This document shows, in pieces, positions 6,754 through 13,592 of a DNA stretch of 19,292 nucleotides. Origin of the DNA: an uncultured Oscillospiraceae bacterium (lineage in GTDB: Bacteria; Bacillota; Clostridia; Oscillospirales; Oscillospiraceae); assembly GCA_934670025.1 (NCBI GenBank), contig CAKUOS010000042.1, positions 1 to 19,292 on the forward strand, read 5' to 3'. Each line of letters starts with the position of its first letter. Positions within the stretch are counted from its first letter, which is position 1. The notes below the pieces were generated by a model. That model was not told the origin of the DNA. It made no database searches and saw only the letters and a list, made by a program, of their open reading frames with translations. The position numbers and the translations under genes were made by a program.

Positions 6754-7953
6754 TTATTTGTCCTGCAAGCAGGCAATGCCCGGCAGCTCCAGTCCCTCGA
6801 GGAACTCCAGCGACGCGCCGCCGCCGGTGGAGATGTGGGTGATCTTGTCGGCGAAGCCGAGCTGCTCGCACGCGGCTGCGGAGTCGCCGCCGCCGACGAT
6901 GGTCACAGCGTCGGAATCGGCCAGCGCCTGCGCCACGGCGATGGTGCCCTTGGCAAGCGTCGGGTTTTCAAACACGCCCATCGGCCCGTTCCAGACGACG
7001 GTCTTCGCGTTCTTGACGGCGTCCGCAAACAGCGCGCGGGTCTTTTCGCCGATGTCCAGACCTTCCTTGTCAGCCGGGATGGCAGTCACGTCGACGGTTT
7101 CCACATCGACCGGGCCGTCGATCGGGTTCGGGAAATCGGAAGCGACGACAGTGTCGACCGGCAGGAGGAGCTTGACGCCCTTTTCCTCGGCCTTTTTCAT
7201 CATATCCTTGCAGTAATCGACCTTTTCCGCATCAAACAGGCTCTTGCCGATGCCGTAGCCCTTCGCCGCGACGAACGTATAGGCCATGCCGCCGCCGATG
7301 ATGAGCGTGTCGACCTTTTCGAGCAGATTGTTGATGACGTTCAGCTTGTCGGAGACTTTCGCGCCGCCGAGGATGGCAACGAACGGGCGCTCGGGATCGG
7401 CCAGCGCCTTGCCCATGATAGAGACTTCCTTCTGCACGAGGTAGCCGCAGACGGCGGGCAGATAATCGGCCACACCGGCCGTGGAGGCGTGCGCGCGGTG
7501 CGCGGTGCCGAATGCGTCGTTCACGAAAATATCGGCCATGGACGCGAGCTTTTTGGACAGCTCCGGATCATTCTTCGTTTCGCCCTTTTCAAACCGGGTG
7601 TTTTCCAGCAGCATGACCTCGCCGTCCTTCAACGACGCGGCAAGCGCCTGCGCGCTTTCGCCCACGACGTCTTTGGCCATCTTGACCGGCTGACCCAGCA
7701 GCTCGGACAGACGGTCGGCCACGACCTGAAGCGAGAACGCGGGATCCGGACCGTTCTTGGGCTTGCCCATGTGCGAGCAGAGGATGACGCGCGCGCCGTG
7801 CTTCACGAGATACTGAATCGTCGGCAGCGCGGCGACGATGCGCTTGTCGCTCGTGATCCTGCCGTCCTTGGTGGGGACGTTGAAGTCGCAGCGGCACAGA
7901 ACGCGCTTGCCGGCGACGTCGATATCTTCAACAGACTTCTTGTTGTAATTCAT
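6754..7953 (-). CDS. pgk: Phosphoglycerate kinase
   Basis: A 399-residue cytoplasmic glycolytic enzyme that makes ATP from 1,3-bisphosphoglycerate and ADP. Visible motifs include RCDFNVP (21-27), SHMGKPK (60-66), [43 protein letters not shown] and the C-terminal nucleotide-site region VGGGDSAAA with [15 protein letters not shown]. Length is typical for bacteria. The start ATG at 7953-7951 has AGGAGG 7 nt upstream. That ribosome binding site touches the stop codon of trmL, 12 bp away, so the two genes are very likely co-transcribed and perhaps translationally coupled. No glyceraldehyde-3-phosphate dehydrogenase gene is adjacent, unlike many gap-pgk-tpi operons. Confidence 0.97.
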   Translation of the reverse strand: MNYNKKSVEDIDVAGKRVLCRCDFNVPTKDGRITSDKRIVAALPTIQYLVKHGARVILCSHMGKPKNGPDPAFSLQVVADRLSELLGQPVKMAKDVVGESAQALAASLKDGEVMLLENTRFEKGETKNDPELSKKLASMADIFVNDAFGTAHRAHASTAGVADYLPAVCGYLVQKEVSIMGKALADPERPFVAILGGAKVSDKLNVINNLLEKVDTLIIGGGMAYTFVAAKGYGIGKSLFDAEKVDYCKDMMKKAEEKGVKLLLPVDTVVASDFPNPIDGPVDVETVDVTAIPADKEGLDIGEKTRALFADAVKNAKTVVWNGPMGVFENPTLAKGTIAVAQALADSDAVTIVGGGDSAAACEQLGFADKITHISTGGGASLEFLEGLELPGIACLQDK

Positions 7954-7965
7954 AAAGACTCCTCC

Positions 7966-8487
7966 TTATTTTTCCTGCGGGCGATCCCCGCTTGTTTCCC
8001 GTTCCCATGCGGCCATTCTGCCCTCCGTCTTCAGATGCGGAAAGCCCTGCTGCCGCAGCGCCTCAAACACGCCGACGGCCGCCGAATTGCCGAGATTCAG
8101 ACTGCGCGCCTCCGCCCGGATGGGGATGCGCACGCAGCTGTCGTAATGCGCGGTGAGAAAGTCCTCGGGAAGCCCTTTCGTTTCCTTCCCGAAAAACAGA
8201 TACGCGCCGTCGGGGTAGTCCGCCTCGTCGTAGCGCTTCGGCGCCTTTGTCGAGAACAGACGCATACACTGCGGATGATTTTTTTCAAAAAAATCATCCA
8301 GATTCTCATACACGCGCACGTCGACCAGATGCCAGTAATCGAGTCCCGCACGCTTCACGGCCTTGTCCGAAATGTCAAAGCCCAGCGGCTTCACAAGATG
8401 CAGAACGCTGCCCGTCGCGGCACAGGTCCTTGCGATATTTCCGGTATTCGCCGGGATCTCCGGTTCGACCAGCACGATATGCAGCAT
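7966..8487 (-). CDS. trmL: tRNA (cytidine/uridine-34 2'-O)-methyltransferase, TrmL type
   Basis: A 173-residue SPOUT-fold methyltransferase that methylates the wobble ribose of certain leucine tRNAs using S-adenosylmethionine. The three family motifs are in place: EPEIPANTGNIARTCAATG at residues 8-26, LFFGKETKGLPEDFL in the middle, and IPIRAEARSLNLGNSAAVGVFE near the C-terminus, which forms the knotted cofactor site. Length is slightly above the roughly 157 residues of E. coli TrmL because of a charged tail after EALRQQGFP. ATG 8487-8485 is preceded by AAGGAG with 8-nt spacing. It is the first gene of a minus-strand unit with pgk, and its promoter is clear. A tRNA-modifying enzyme leading a glycolytic operon probably reflects gene order rather than shared function. 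Confidence 0.93.
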   Translation of the reverse strand: MLHIVLVEPEIPANTGNIARTCAATGSVLHLVKPLGFDISDKAVKRAGLDYWHLVDVRVYENLDDFFEKNHPQCMRLFSTKAPKRYDEADYPDGAYLFFGKETKGLPEDFLTAHYDSCVRIPIRAEARSLNLGNSAAVGVFEALRQQGFPHLKTEGRMAAWERETSGDRPQEK

Positions 8488-8519
8488 CGCTTTTGCTCCT
8501 TCCGCTGTTTTGCAAACAT

Positions 8520-8548
8520 ATTTTATGATAGAATATCGGAAAATTCAA
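8520..8548 (-). promoter_or_regulatory. Sigma-A promoter of trmL-pgk
   Basis: On the minus strand, TTGAAT (8548-8543) and TAAAAT (8525-8520) are separated by 17 bp. Transcription would start near 8513, about 26 nt before the trmL start codon. Confidence 0.8.
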
Positions 8549-8627
8549 GCGTTTTTCTGCAAAAATCACATTTTATATTCGCAAATCTTCTGTTTATTTT
8601 GCTCAAAAATTGTGCGTTTAGCCGCAT

Positions 8628-9302
8628 TTACAGCCGCCAGTCGATCCCCGTTTCCCCGTTTTCGGCGAGGAAGGCGTTGACCCTCGAAAATGGGCGGCTG
8701 CCGAAAAATCCGCGGTATGCGCTTAAGGGGCTCGGATGCGGCGCCTGCAAAATGAGCCGCGGATAGCAGCTCGCGGCCGCGGCCGCGGCTTTTTTCTGTG
8801 CGTGGCCGCCCCAGAGGATGAACGCCGCGGGCTGCGGCAGCTGCGCCAGCGCCGCGACCGCCGCGTCCGTAAACGTCTGCCAGCCAAACGCCTGATGGCT
8901 CGCGGCCTTTCCTGCGGCGACCGTAAGCGTGCTGTTGAGCAGAAACACGCCCTGCTTTGCCCACGGCGTCAGATCGCCGGTTGCCGGCATCGCTGCGCCG
9001 CAGTCGGCCTGTAATTCCGCAAAAATGTTGCGCAGCGACGGCGGCAGCTTCACCCCTTCGTCGACCGAAAACGCCAGCCCGTTGGCCTGACCCGGCTCGT
9101 GATACGGATCCTGCCCGAGGATGACCGCGCGCACAGCCTCCGGCGGCGTCAGACGGAAGGCCGCAAACAGCTTCTCCCGCGGCGGGAATACCGTCCCTTC
9201 CGCATACGCCGCGTCGACCCGCTCTGCCAGCCGCGCGAAATACGGCTTTTCAAATTCTTCCCGCAAAAGCGGCTCCCACGCGCCGAGTTCCGTCCGATCC
9301 AT
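8628..9302 (-). CDS. ung: Uracil-DNA glycosylase, family 1
   Basis: A 224-residue cytoplasmic DNA repair enzyme that removes uracil from DNA. The water-activating motif GQDPYHEPGQA (63-73, catalytic Asp65), the uracil-binding LLNSTLTV (Asn123) and the minor-groove loop HPSPLSA (189-195, catalytic His189) are all present. Size matches the family. ATG 9302-9300 has AGGAGG upstream on the minus strand. It is transcribed away from the divergent LysM-GH18 gene. The 140-bp gap to trmL holds the trmL promoter. Only a weak hairpin (TGCG/CGCA, 8612-8625) followed by a T-run on the minus strand is seen as terminator, so some transcripts may run on into trmL. Confidence 0.96.
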   Translation of the reverse strand: MDRTELGAWEPLLREEFEKPYFARLAERVDAAYAEGTVFPPREKLFAAFRLTPPEAVRAVILGQDPYHEPGQANGLAFSVDEGVKLPPSLRNIFAELQADCGAAMPATGDLTPWAKQGVFLLNSTLTVAAGKAASHQAFGWQTFTDAAVAALAQLPQPAAFILWGGHAQKKAAAAAASCYPRLILQAPHPSPLSAYRGFFGSRPFSRVNAFLAENGETGIDWRL

Positions 9303-9337
9303 CGCCGTTTCCTCCTGTTTTCTCCCGTTTTTCGATA

Positions 9338-9366
9338 GTTATACCACACCGCGCTCCGGAACACAA
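9338..9366 (-). promoter_or_regulatory. Probable sigma-A promoter of ung
   Basis: On the minus strand, TTGTGT (9366-9361) and TATAAC (9343-9338) are spaced 17 bp apart, with a TG extension shortly before the -10. Confidence 0.6.
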
Positions 9367-9402
9367 GCGCCCGCGGGCGCATAGACTGCAAAGGGTGGTC
9401 TT

Positions 9403-10686
9403 TTGCAGCTTTACGTGGTGCAGCCCGGCGATACGCTCTATTCGATCGGCCGGGCGCTTTCCGTCGCGCCGGGATTTCTCGCGCGCTATAACGGCCTGCG
9501 CGAGCCGTACCGGCTCGCCGTGGGCCAGTGCCTGCTCGTTCTTTCTCCGCAGGAAACCATCACGGTCCGTCCCGGCGATACGCTCTATTCCCTCGCCGCG
9601 GCCGCCGGGACGGACGTTCTCTCGCTCCTCCGCATGAACCCGAACCTCTCGGGCAGCACGCGCATCTATCCCGGCCAGGTGCTCGTCACGCGGCTTGAGC
9701 ACTCACCGCAGCCGTACCCGGCCTTCGCCGCCGGATATGTGTACCCGTATGTGGACGAAGCCGTCCTGCGCGGCATCCTGCCGTATGCCGGCGCGCTGAT
9801 GCCGTTTACCTACGGCTTTACGGCAAGCGGTGCGCTCGTCGTCCCGGATGACGAGCCGCTCGTCCGTCTGGCGCAAATCTACGGCGTGCAGCCGTTTCTG
9901 CACCTGTCGACGCTGACGGAGGACGGCGTCTTCTCGAGCGCGCAGGCGCGCGTGCTCCTGCAAAACGGAGCGCTTCAAAAAACGCTCGCCGACGCCGTCC
10001 TCGCGCAGATGCAGCTGCGCGGCTACGAAGGGCTTGACGTGGACTTTGAATACCTCGGCGCGGAGCTGGCCGCGGCCTACGCCGAATTTCTGTCGTATCT
10101 GCGCGGCCGTCTCGCGCCGTACGGCTGGCCGCTCATCGCCGCGCTCGCGCCGAAAACGTCCGCCTCTCAGCGCGGCACGCTCTACGAGGGGCACGATTAC
10201 GCCGCCGTCGGCGCAGCCTGCGACGCCGTGCTGCTCATGACGTATGAATGGGGCTACACCTATGGCCCGCCGATGGCGGTCGCGCCCATCGACGCGGTGC
10301 GGCGCGTCGTCTCCTTCGCCGTCACGCAGATCGATCCCGCGAAGATCCTCCTCGGCTTCCCGAATTACGCCTACGACTGGACGCTTCCCTTTGCCGCCGG
10401 GCAGACGCGCGCGCAGTCCATCGGCAACGAGGCCGCGCCGCTGCTCGCGGCGCAGATGGGCGCGGAGATCCTCTTTGGCGACACGGCCCAGACGCCGTAT
10501 TTCACCTATCTCGACGCGCCCGGGCAGCTGCACGAGGTCTGGTTTGAGGATCCGCGCAGCGCGCTTGCCAAATTTCGCCTCCCGGAGGAATTCGGCCTCC
10601 TGGGTCTCGGCTACTGGAACTTCATGCGGCCGTTCACCGCGGGCTTCAGCCTGCAAAATTACCTGTTCGATCCGCGAAAAATTTGA
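9403..10686 (+). CDS. LysM-domain glycoside hydrolase family 18 (YaaH/SleL-like)
   Basis: 427 residues, the same length as I recall for B. subtilis YaaH. Two LysM peptidoglycan-binding domains come first (about 2-46 and 51-96, each with a V.PGDTLYS.A core), followed by a GH18 barrel (about 105-420). The GH18 catalytic motif reads GLDVDFEYL, with Asp212, Asp214 and proton donor Glu216. Such proteins are N-acetylglucosaminidases acting on spore cortex peptidoglycan, or spore-coat proteins. There is no signal peptide, as expected for proteins made in the mother cell. The start is TTG 9403, with AAGGGTGG (9391-9398) upstream; no ATG fits. I find no clear sigma-A promoter in the 100-bp divergent gap, consistent with, but not proof of, a sporulation sigma factor. 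Confidence 0.88.
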   Translation: MQLYVVQPGDTLYSIGRALSVAPGFLARYNGLREPYRLAVGQCLLVLSPQETITVRPGDTLYSLAAAAGTDVLSLLRMNPNLSGSTRIYPGQVLVTRLEHSPQPYPAFAAGYVYPYVDEAVLRGILPYAGALMPFTYGFTASGALVVPDDEPLVRLAQIYGVQPFLHLSTLTEDGVFSSAQARVLLQNGALQKTLADAVLAQMQLRGYEGLDVDFEYLGAELAAAYAEFLSYLRGRLAPYGWPLIAALAPKTSASQRGTLYEGHDYAAVGAACDAVLLMTYEWGYTYGPPMAVAPIDAVRRVVSFAVTQIDPAKILLGFPNYAYDWTLPFAAGQTRAQSIGNEAAPLLAAQMGAEILFGDTAQTPYFTYLDAPGQLHEVWFEDPRSALAKFRLPEEFGLLGLGYWNFMRPFTAGFSLQNYLFDPRKI

Positions 10687-10711
10687 CAATCCCGAATTTT
10701 TGCGCTAAAAT
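10683..10711 (+). promoter_or_regulatory. Sigma-A promoter overlapping the upstream stop codon
   Basis: TTGACA (10683-10688, perfect -35) contains the TGA stop (10684-10686) of the LysM-GH18 gene. TAAAAT (10706-10711) follows after 17 bp. It drives the DUF362 ferredoxin-like gene. Confidence 0.85.
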
Positions 10712-10747
10712 ACGCTCTGCAATCAAAACGATATGGAGGAACAAGGC

Positions 10748-11860
10748 ATGGCACCTTCCAAAGTTTATTTTTCCGACTTCCGCTGCCGTCCGGGCAAAAG
10801 CCAGCTCGACAAGCTCCGTAAGCTGCTGGAAACGTCCGAATTCGCATCGTTCGACTTTGACGGCAAATTCGTCGCCATCAAGCTGCACTTCGGCGAGTTC
10901 GGCAATCTGTCGTTCCTGCGCGCGAACTACGCGAAGGTCGTGGCCGATTTCGTCAAGGAACGCGGCGGCAAGCCGTTCGTGACCGACTGCAACACGCTCT
11001 ACGTCGGCAGCCGCAAAAACGCGCTCGAGCATATCGACACCGCCTATCAAAACGGCTATACGCCCTTCTCCACGGGCTGCCACGTCATCATCGCCGACGG
11101 GCTCAAGGGCTCGGACGACATCGAAGTCCCGGTCGCAAACGGCGAATACTGCAAGACCGCGCGCATCGGCCGCGCCATCATGGACGCCGATATCGTCGTC
11201 TCGCTTGCGCACTTCAAGGGCCACGAAGCGGCCGGCTTCGGCGGCGCGCTCAAAAACCTCGGCATGGGCTCCGGTTCGCGCGCGGGCAAGATGGCCATGC
11301 ACGCCGACGGCAAGCCGTATGTCGAGACGGACCTTTGCGTCGGCTGCGGCGCGTGCGCAAAGATCTGCGCGCACAACGGCCCGCAGATCGAAAACAAAAA
11401 GTGTCATATCGACCAGAACAACTGCGTCGGCTGCGGCCGCTGCATCGCCATGTGTCCCAAAGACGCCATCCAGCCGAATTTTGACGCCAGCGTCAAAATT
11501 CTCAACTGCAAGATCGCCGAATACGCCAAGGCCGTCGTCGACGGCCGCCCGAGCTTCTGCATCAACATCGTCCGCGACGTCTCGCCGAACTGCGACTGCC
11601 ACGCGGAAAACGACGTTGCCATCGTCCCGGACGTCGGTATGTTCGCCTCGCTCGACCCGGTCGCCATCGACCTGGCCTGCGCCGAGGCCGTCAACCGGCA
11701 GCCCGTCATGCCGAACTGCGCCATCACCGACCTCGGCAGCGAGCACGAGGAAGACCATTTCCACGCCGCGCATGACAATACCCATTGGCAGGATCTCATC
11801 GAGCACGGCAAAAAGATCGGCCTCGGCAGCGACGAATTTGAGCTCATCACCGTGAAATAA
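10748..11860 (+). CDS. DUF362 domain protein with two 4Fe-4S clusters
   Basis: A 370-residue, probably cytoplasmic protein. The DUF362 signature FKGHEAAGFGGALKNLGMG lies at about 157-175. Two ferredoxin-type motifs follow: Cys197, 200, 203, 207 (CVGCGACAKIC) and Cys226, 229, 232, 236 (CVGCGRCIAMCP). The rest continues the DUF362 fold and ends with acidic and histidine-rich segments around HEEDHFHAAHDN. DUF362-ferredoxin proteins are common in anaerobes. Their reaction is not known to me, and an electron-transfer role is inferred only from the clusters. Start ATG 10748 is chosen for GGAGG (10735-10739) with 8-bp spacing over an in-frame ATG at 10733. It is a single gene with its own promoter and a terminator-like hairpin. 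Confidence 0.9.
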   Translation: MAPSKVYFSDFRCRPGKSQLDKLRKLLETSEFASFDFDGKFVAIKLHFGEFGNLSFLRANYAKVVADFVKERGGKPFVTDCNTLYVGSRKNALEHIDTAYQNGYTPFSTGCHVIIADGLKGSDDIEVPVANGEYCKTARIGRAIMDADIVVSLAHFKGHEAAGFGGALKNLGMGSGSRAGKMAMHADGKPYVETDLCVGCGACAKICAHNGPQIENKKCHIDQNNCVGCGRCIAMCPKDAIQPNFDASVKILNCKIAEYAKAVVDGRPSFCINIVRDVSPNCDCHAENDVAIVPDVGMFASLDPVAIDLACAEAVNRQPVMPNCAITDLGSEHEEDHFHAAHDNTHWQDLIEHGKKIGLGSDEFELITVK

Positions 11861-11872
11861 CGCCCATGCACA

Positions 11873-11911
11873 ACGCCCGGACCGTCATCTGCCGGCCCGG
11901 GCGTTTGTATA
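11873..11911 (+). terminator. Probable terminator of the DUF362 gene
   Basis: ACGCCCGG (11873-11880) pairs with CCGGGCGT (11897-11904) around a 16-nt loop that can pair further internally. The following sequence is T-rich but interrupted (tttgtatatattttt). Confidence 0.6.
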
Positions 11912-11979
11912 TATTTTTCCAGATTCGTGCGGATTTTGGCCGCTTCCATTACAGTTTTGTTACAAACCCCGCCGTCTGC

Positions 11980-12008
11980 TTGCAATCGCGCATCCGCCCG
12001 CTTATACT
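11980..12008 (+). promoter_or_regulatory. Sigma-A promoter of the SLH-protein gene
   Basis: TTGCAA (11980-11985), a 17-bp spacer and TATACT (12003-12008). Transcription would begin near 12015, about 40 nt before the TTG start. Confidence 0.8.
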
Positions 12009-12053
12009 GGGATCAGTATTATTTCCAGCCTTGTCCGGGAAGGGGGCCTCGCC

Positions 12054-13283
12054 TTGAAAAAAATCCTCTGCGTGCTTCTGGCCGCGGTGCTCGCGTGTTC
12101 GCTCGTTCTGCCGTGCGCGGCGGCGGATGACGCCGGCTTCACCGACCAGAGCAGCATCCGCAACTATAACGCCGTGCGTATGCTCTATGACCTCGGTCTG
12201 ATCTCCGGGTATTCCGACGGCAGCTTCGGCCCGGAAAAGGCCATCTCGCGCGAAGAGATCGCCAAGCTGACGGCGCTTTTGTCCACGGCCGAGCCTGAAC
12301 AGGAAACGACCCAGACCTACGTCCCGTTCTACGACGCGCAGACCTCCTGGGCCGCGCCGTATATCGCCTACTGCACCGAGCAGAACATCATCGCCGGCGA
12401 CAACGGCCGCTTCCGCCCGACCGACAGCGTCACGCTGCGTGAGCTTGCCAAAATGCTCCTCGTCATCCTCGGCGAAGACGCCTCGCGCTATGTCGGCGTG
12501 AACTGGGCCGCGAACGTCGACGAAGACGCCTTCACGCGCGGCATCTACACGGGCCTGACCGCCGGGTACGACACCGCCGCCTCGCGCGACGATGCGTGCC
12601 TGCTCATCTATAACGCCATGCTCTGCCCCAAGGTCGCCGACGCCGCGGCCGAGGGCGATCAGCGCTACGTGCTCGACGCGCTGATGAACCCCATGTCGTA
12701 TTTTGAGATCCGCTTCGGCCTGACGCGCTACACCGCAACGCTCACCGGCAACGAATGCGCCGACCTCACCACCGGCGGCAAGCTCGCCGCGGGCGTCACA
12801 AAGCTCGCCGGGCACAAGGAATTCCCCATCTCGACCGATCTGTCGCTGCTTGGCCGCAGCGTCGATATCTACGTCAAAGACGGCAAGGTCTTCGGCGTGC
12901 CGTGCTACGCGGTCGACGAGACGTACTACACCTTCGCCGAGGCTTCGCTGCTCCGGGAGATCTGCGCCGGCGGCGGCTTCCGCCTGACCGACAGCACGCA
13001 GTATTATTACAACTACGCGCCCTCCTCCGCAGACATCCTGAACGCCGTGACGGCCAACGATAAGATCACCGTCATCGATCACGACGGCGACCACGCCTTC
13101 GACGTCGTCCTCGTCACGACCAGCCGCCCGGCTGTCGTCACTTCGCTCTCGCCCCTGACGGTCGACGTCGGCGGCCAGAGCTGCGAGGCGCAGGGCTTTT
13201 CCCGCACAGACACGTTCTCTATCGGCGACGAGGTCTATTACAGCCGCATCCTCGGCGCGGGCTATATCCGCAGGCTGAGCTGA
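12054..13283 (+). CDS. Exported S-layer homology (SLH) domain protein
   Basis: A 409-residue secreted protein. Residues 1-24 form a signal peptide: MKKI, a hydrophobic core, then cleavage probably after CAAA, with a possible lipobox-free end. SLH repeats follow at about 29-78 (FTDQ... ISGYSDGSFGPEKAISREE) and 92-142 (FYDA... IIAGDNGRFRPTDSVTLRE), plus a degenerate third at about 150-192. SLH domains bind secondary cell-wall polymers and hold proteins at the surface. The C-terminal half (about 200-409) is unrecognised; it reads as beta-rich with a repeated ITVID.DGD-like element near 340. The start is TTG 12054 with AAGGGGG (12040-12046) upstream; no ATG fits as well. Enzymatic function, if any, cannot be told. 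Confidence 0.87.
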   Translation: MKKILCVLLAAVLACSLVLPCAAADDAGFTDQSSIRNYNAVRMLYDLGLISGYSDGSFGPEKAISREEIAKLTALLSTAEPEQETTQTYVPFYDAQTSWAAPYIAYCTEQNIIAGDNGRFRPTDSVTLRELAKMLLVILGEDASRYVGVNWAANVDEDAFTRGIYTGLTAGYDTAASRDDACLLIYNAMLCPKVADAAAEGDQRYVLDALMNPMSYFEIRFGLTRYTATLTGNECADLTTGGKLAAGVTKLAGHKEFPISTDLSLLGRSVDIYVKDGKVFGVPCYAVDETYYTFAEASLLREICAGGGFRLTDSTQYYYNYAPSSADILNAVTANDKITVIDHDGDHAFDVVLVTTSRPAVVTSLSPLTVDVGGQSCEAQGFSRTDTFSIGDEVYYSRILGAGYIRRLS

Positions 13284-13295
13284 ACCCATACGATA

Positions 13296-13310
13296 CCCGC
13301 CGGGTGCGCA
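13296..13310 (+). repeat. 15-bp direct repeat, copy 1 (cccgccgggtgcgca)
   Basis: Identical to 13466-13480, exactly 170 bp downstream. The two copies bracket the three inverted repeats at 13306-13412. Copy 2 continues into the perfect palindrome cgggtgcgcacccg (13471-13484). Confidence 0.65.
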
Positions 13311-13343
13311 GCCTGTCGAAAAGGTCTTTTCGACAGGCTGCGC
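13306..13343. repeat. 18-bp perfect inverted repeat
   Basis: The arms 13306-13323 and 13326-13343 are perfectly complementary with only two bases between them. It begins 23 bp after the SLH gene stop. It could fold as a long RNA hairpin that contributes to termination, but no T-run follows directly. Confidence 0.75.
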
Positions 13344-13344
13344 C

Positions 13345-13376
13345 CAGTTTTAGAACTTTAAAAAGTTCTAAAACTG
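13345..13376. repeat. 15-bp A/T-rich perfect inverted repeat
   Basis: The arms 13345-13359 and 13362-13376 are perfectly complementary around two A residues. It directly follows the 18-bp inverted repeat with one base between. The low GC contrasts with its neighbours. Confidence 0.7.
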
Positions 13377-13389
13377 CCTGATTGAACGC

Positions 13390-13412
13390 GAAGGGGGCTT
13401 TTTGCCCCCTTC
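13390..13412. terminator. Third hairpin of the cluster, terminator-like
   Basis: GAAGGGGGC (13390-13398) pairs with GCCCCCTTC (13404-13412), with TTTTT as the loop. It may act together with the two preceding hairpins to stop SLH-gene transcripts. Between here and the promoter at 13526 I see no gene, only the second direct repeat copy. Confidence 0.5.
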
Positions 13413-13465
13413 ACTCTTTCCCCGCTGCTCTGTCACAGAAGATTCTTCCATCATACCAGTCTGTT

Positions 13466-13480
13466 CCCGCCGGGTGCGCA
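13466..13480 (+). repeat. 15-bp direct repeat, copy 2
   Basis: Second copy of cccgccgggtgcgca; see 13296-13310. It overlaps the palindrome at 13471-13484. Confidence 0.65.
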
Positions 13481-13525
13481 CCCGCTTCTTTATCCTGCGC
13501 GCACCGTTTCTTTGCGCCCGCGCGG

Positions 13526-13554
13526 TTGCAAACGTGCGGAAAATATGGTAGATT
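13526..13554 (+). promoter_or_regulatory. Sigma-A promoter of the DUF2207 gene
   Basis: TTGCAA (13526-13531), a 17-bp spacer and TAGATT (13549-13554) with TGG immediately before it, an extended -10. Confidence 0.7.
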
Positions 13555-13592
13555 AGAAGAGATTATATACACTATACACCAGAGGTGATTTC

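Noticed and set aside
6524..6871. A 115-codon minus-strand frame spanning the pgk end and the repeat region
   Set aside because: It runs through dispersed repeats and a hairpin and overlaps the end of pgk; no protein motif seen.
6835..8766. A 643-codon open frame on the plus strand across pgk and trmL
   Set aside because: It is antisense to two unmistakable conserved genes. Its residue mix (rich in Arg, Asp, Gly, His) is the usual artefact of GC-rich codon bias in the complementary strand.
11949..13289. Minus-strand open frame of 446 codons over the SLH gene, and similar ones opposite the DUF2207 (13920-15224) and second MATE (15970-17274) genes
   Set aside because: All are antisense to genes with signal peptides, promoters and recognisable domains, and they show the same artefactual composition.
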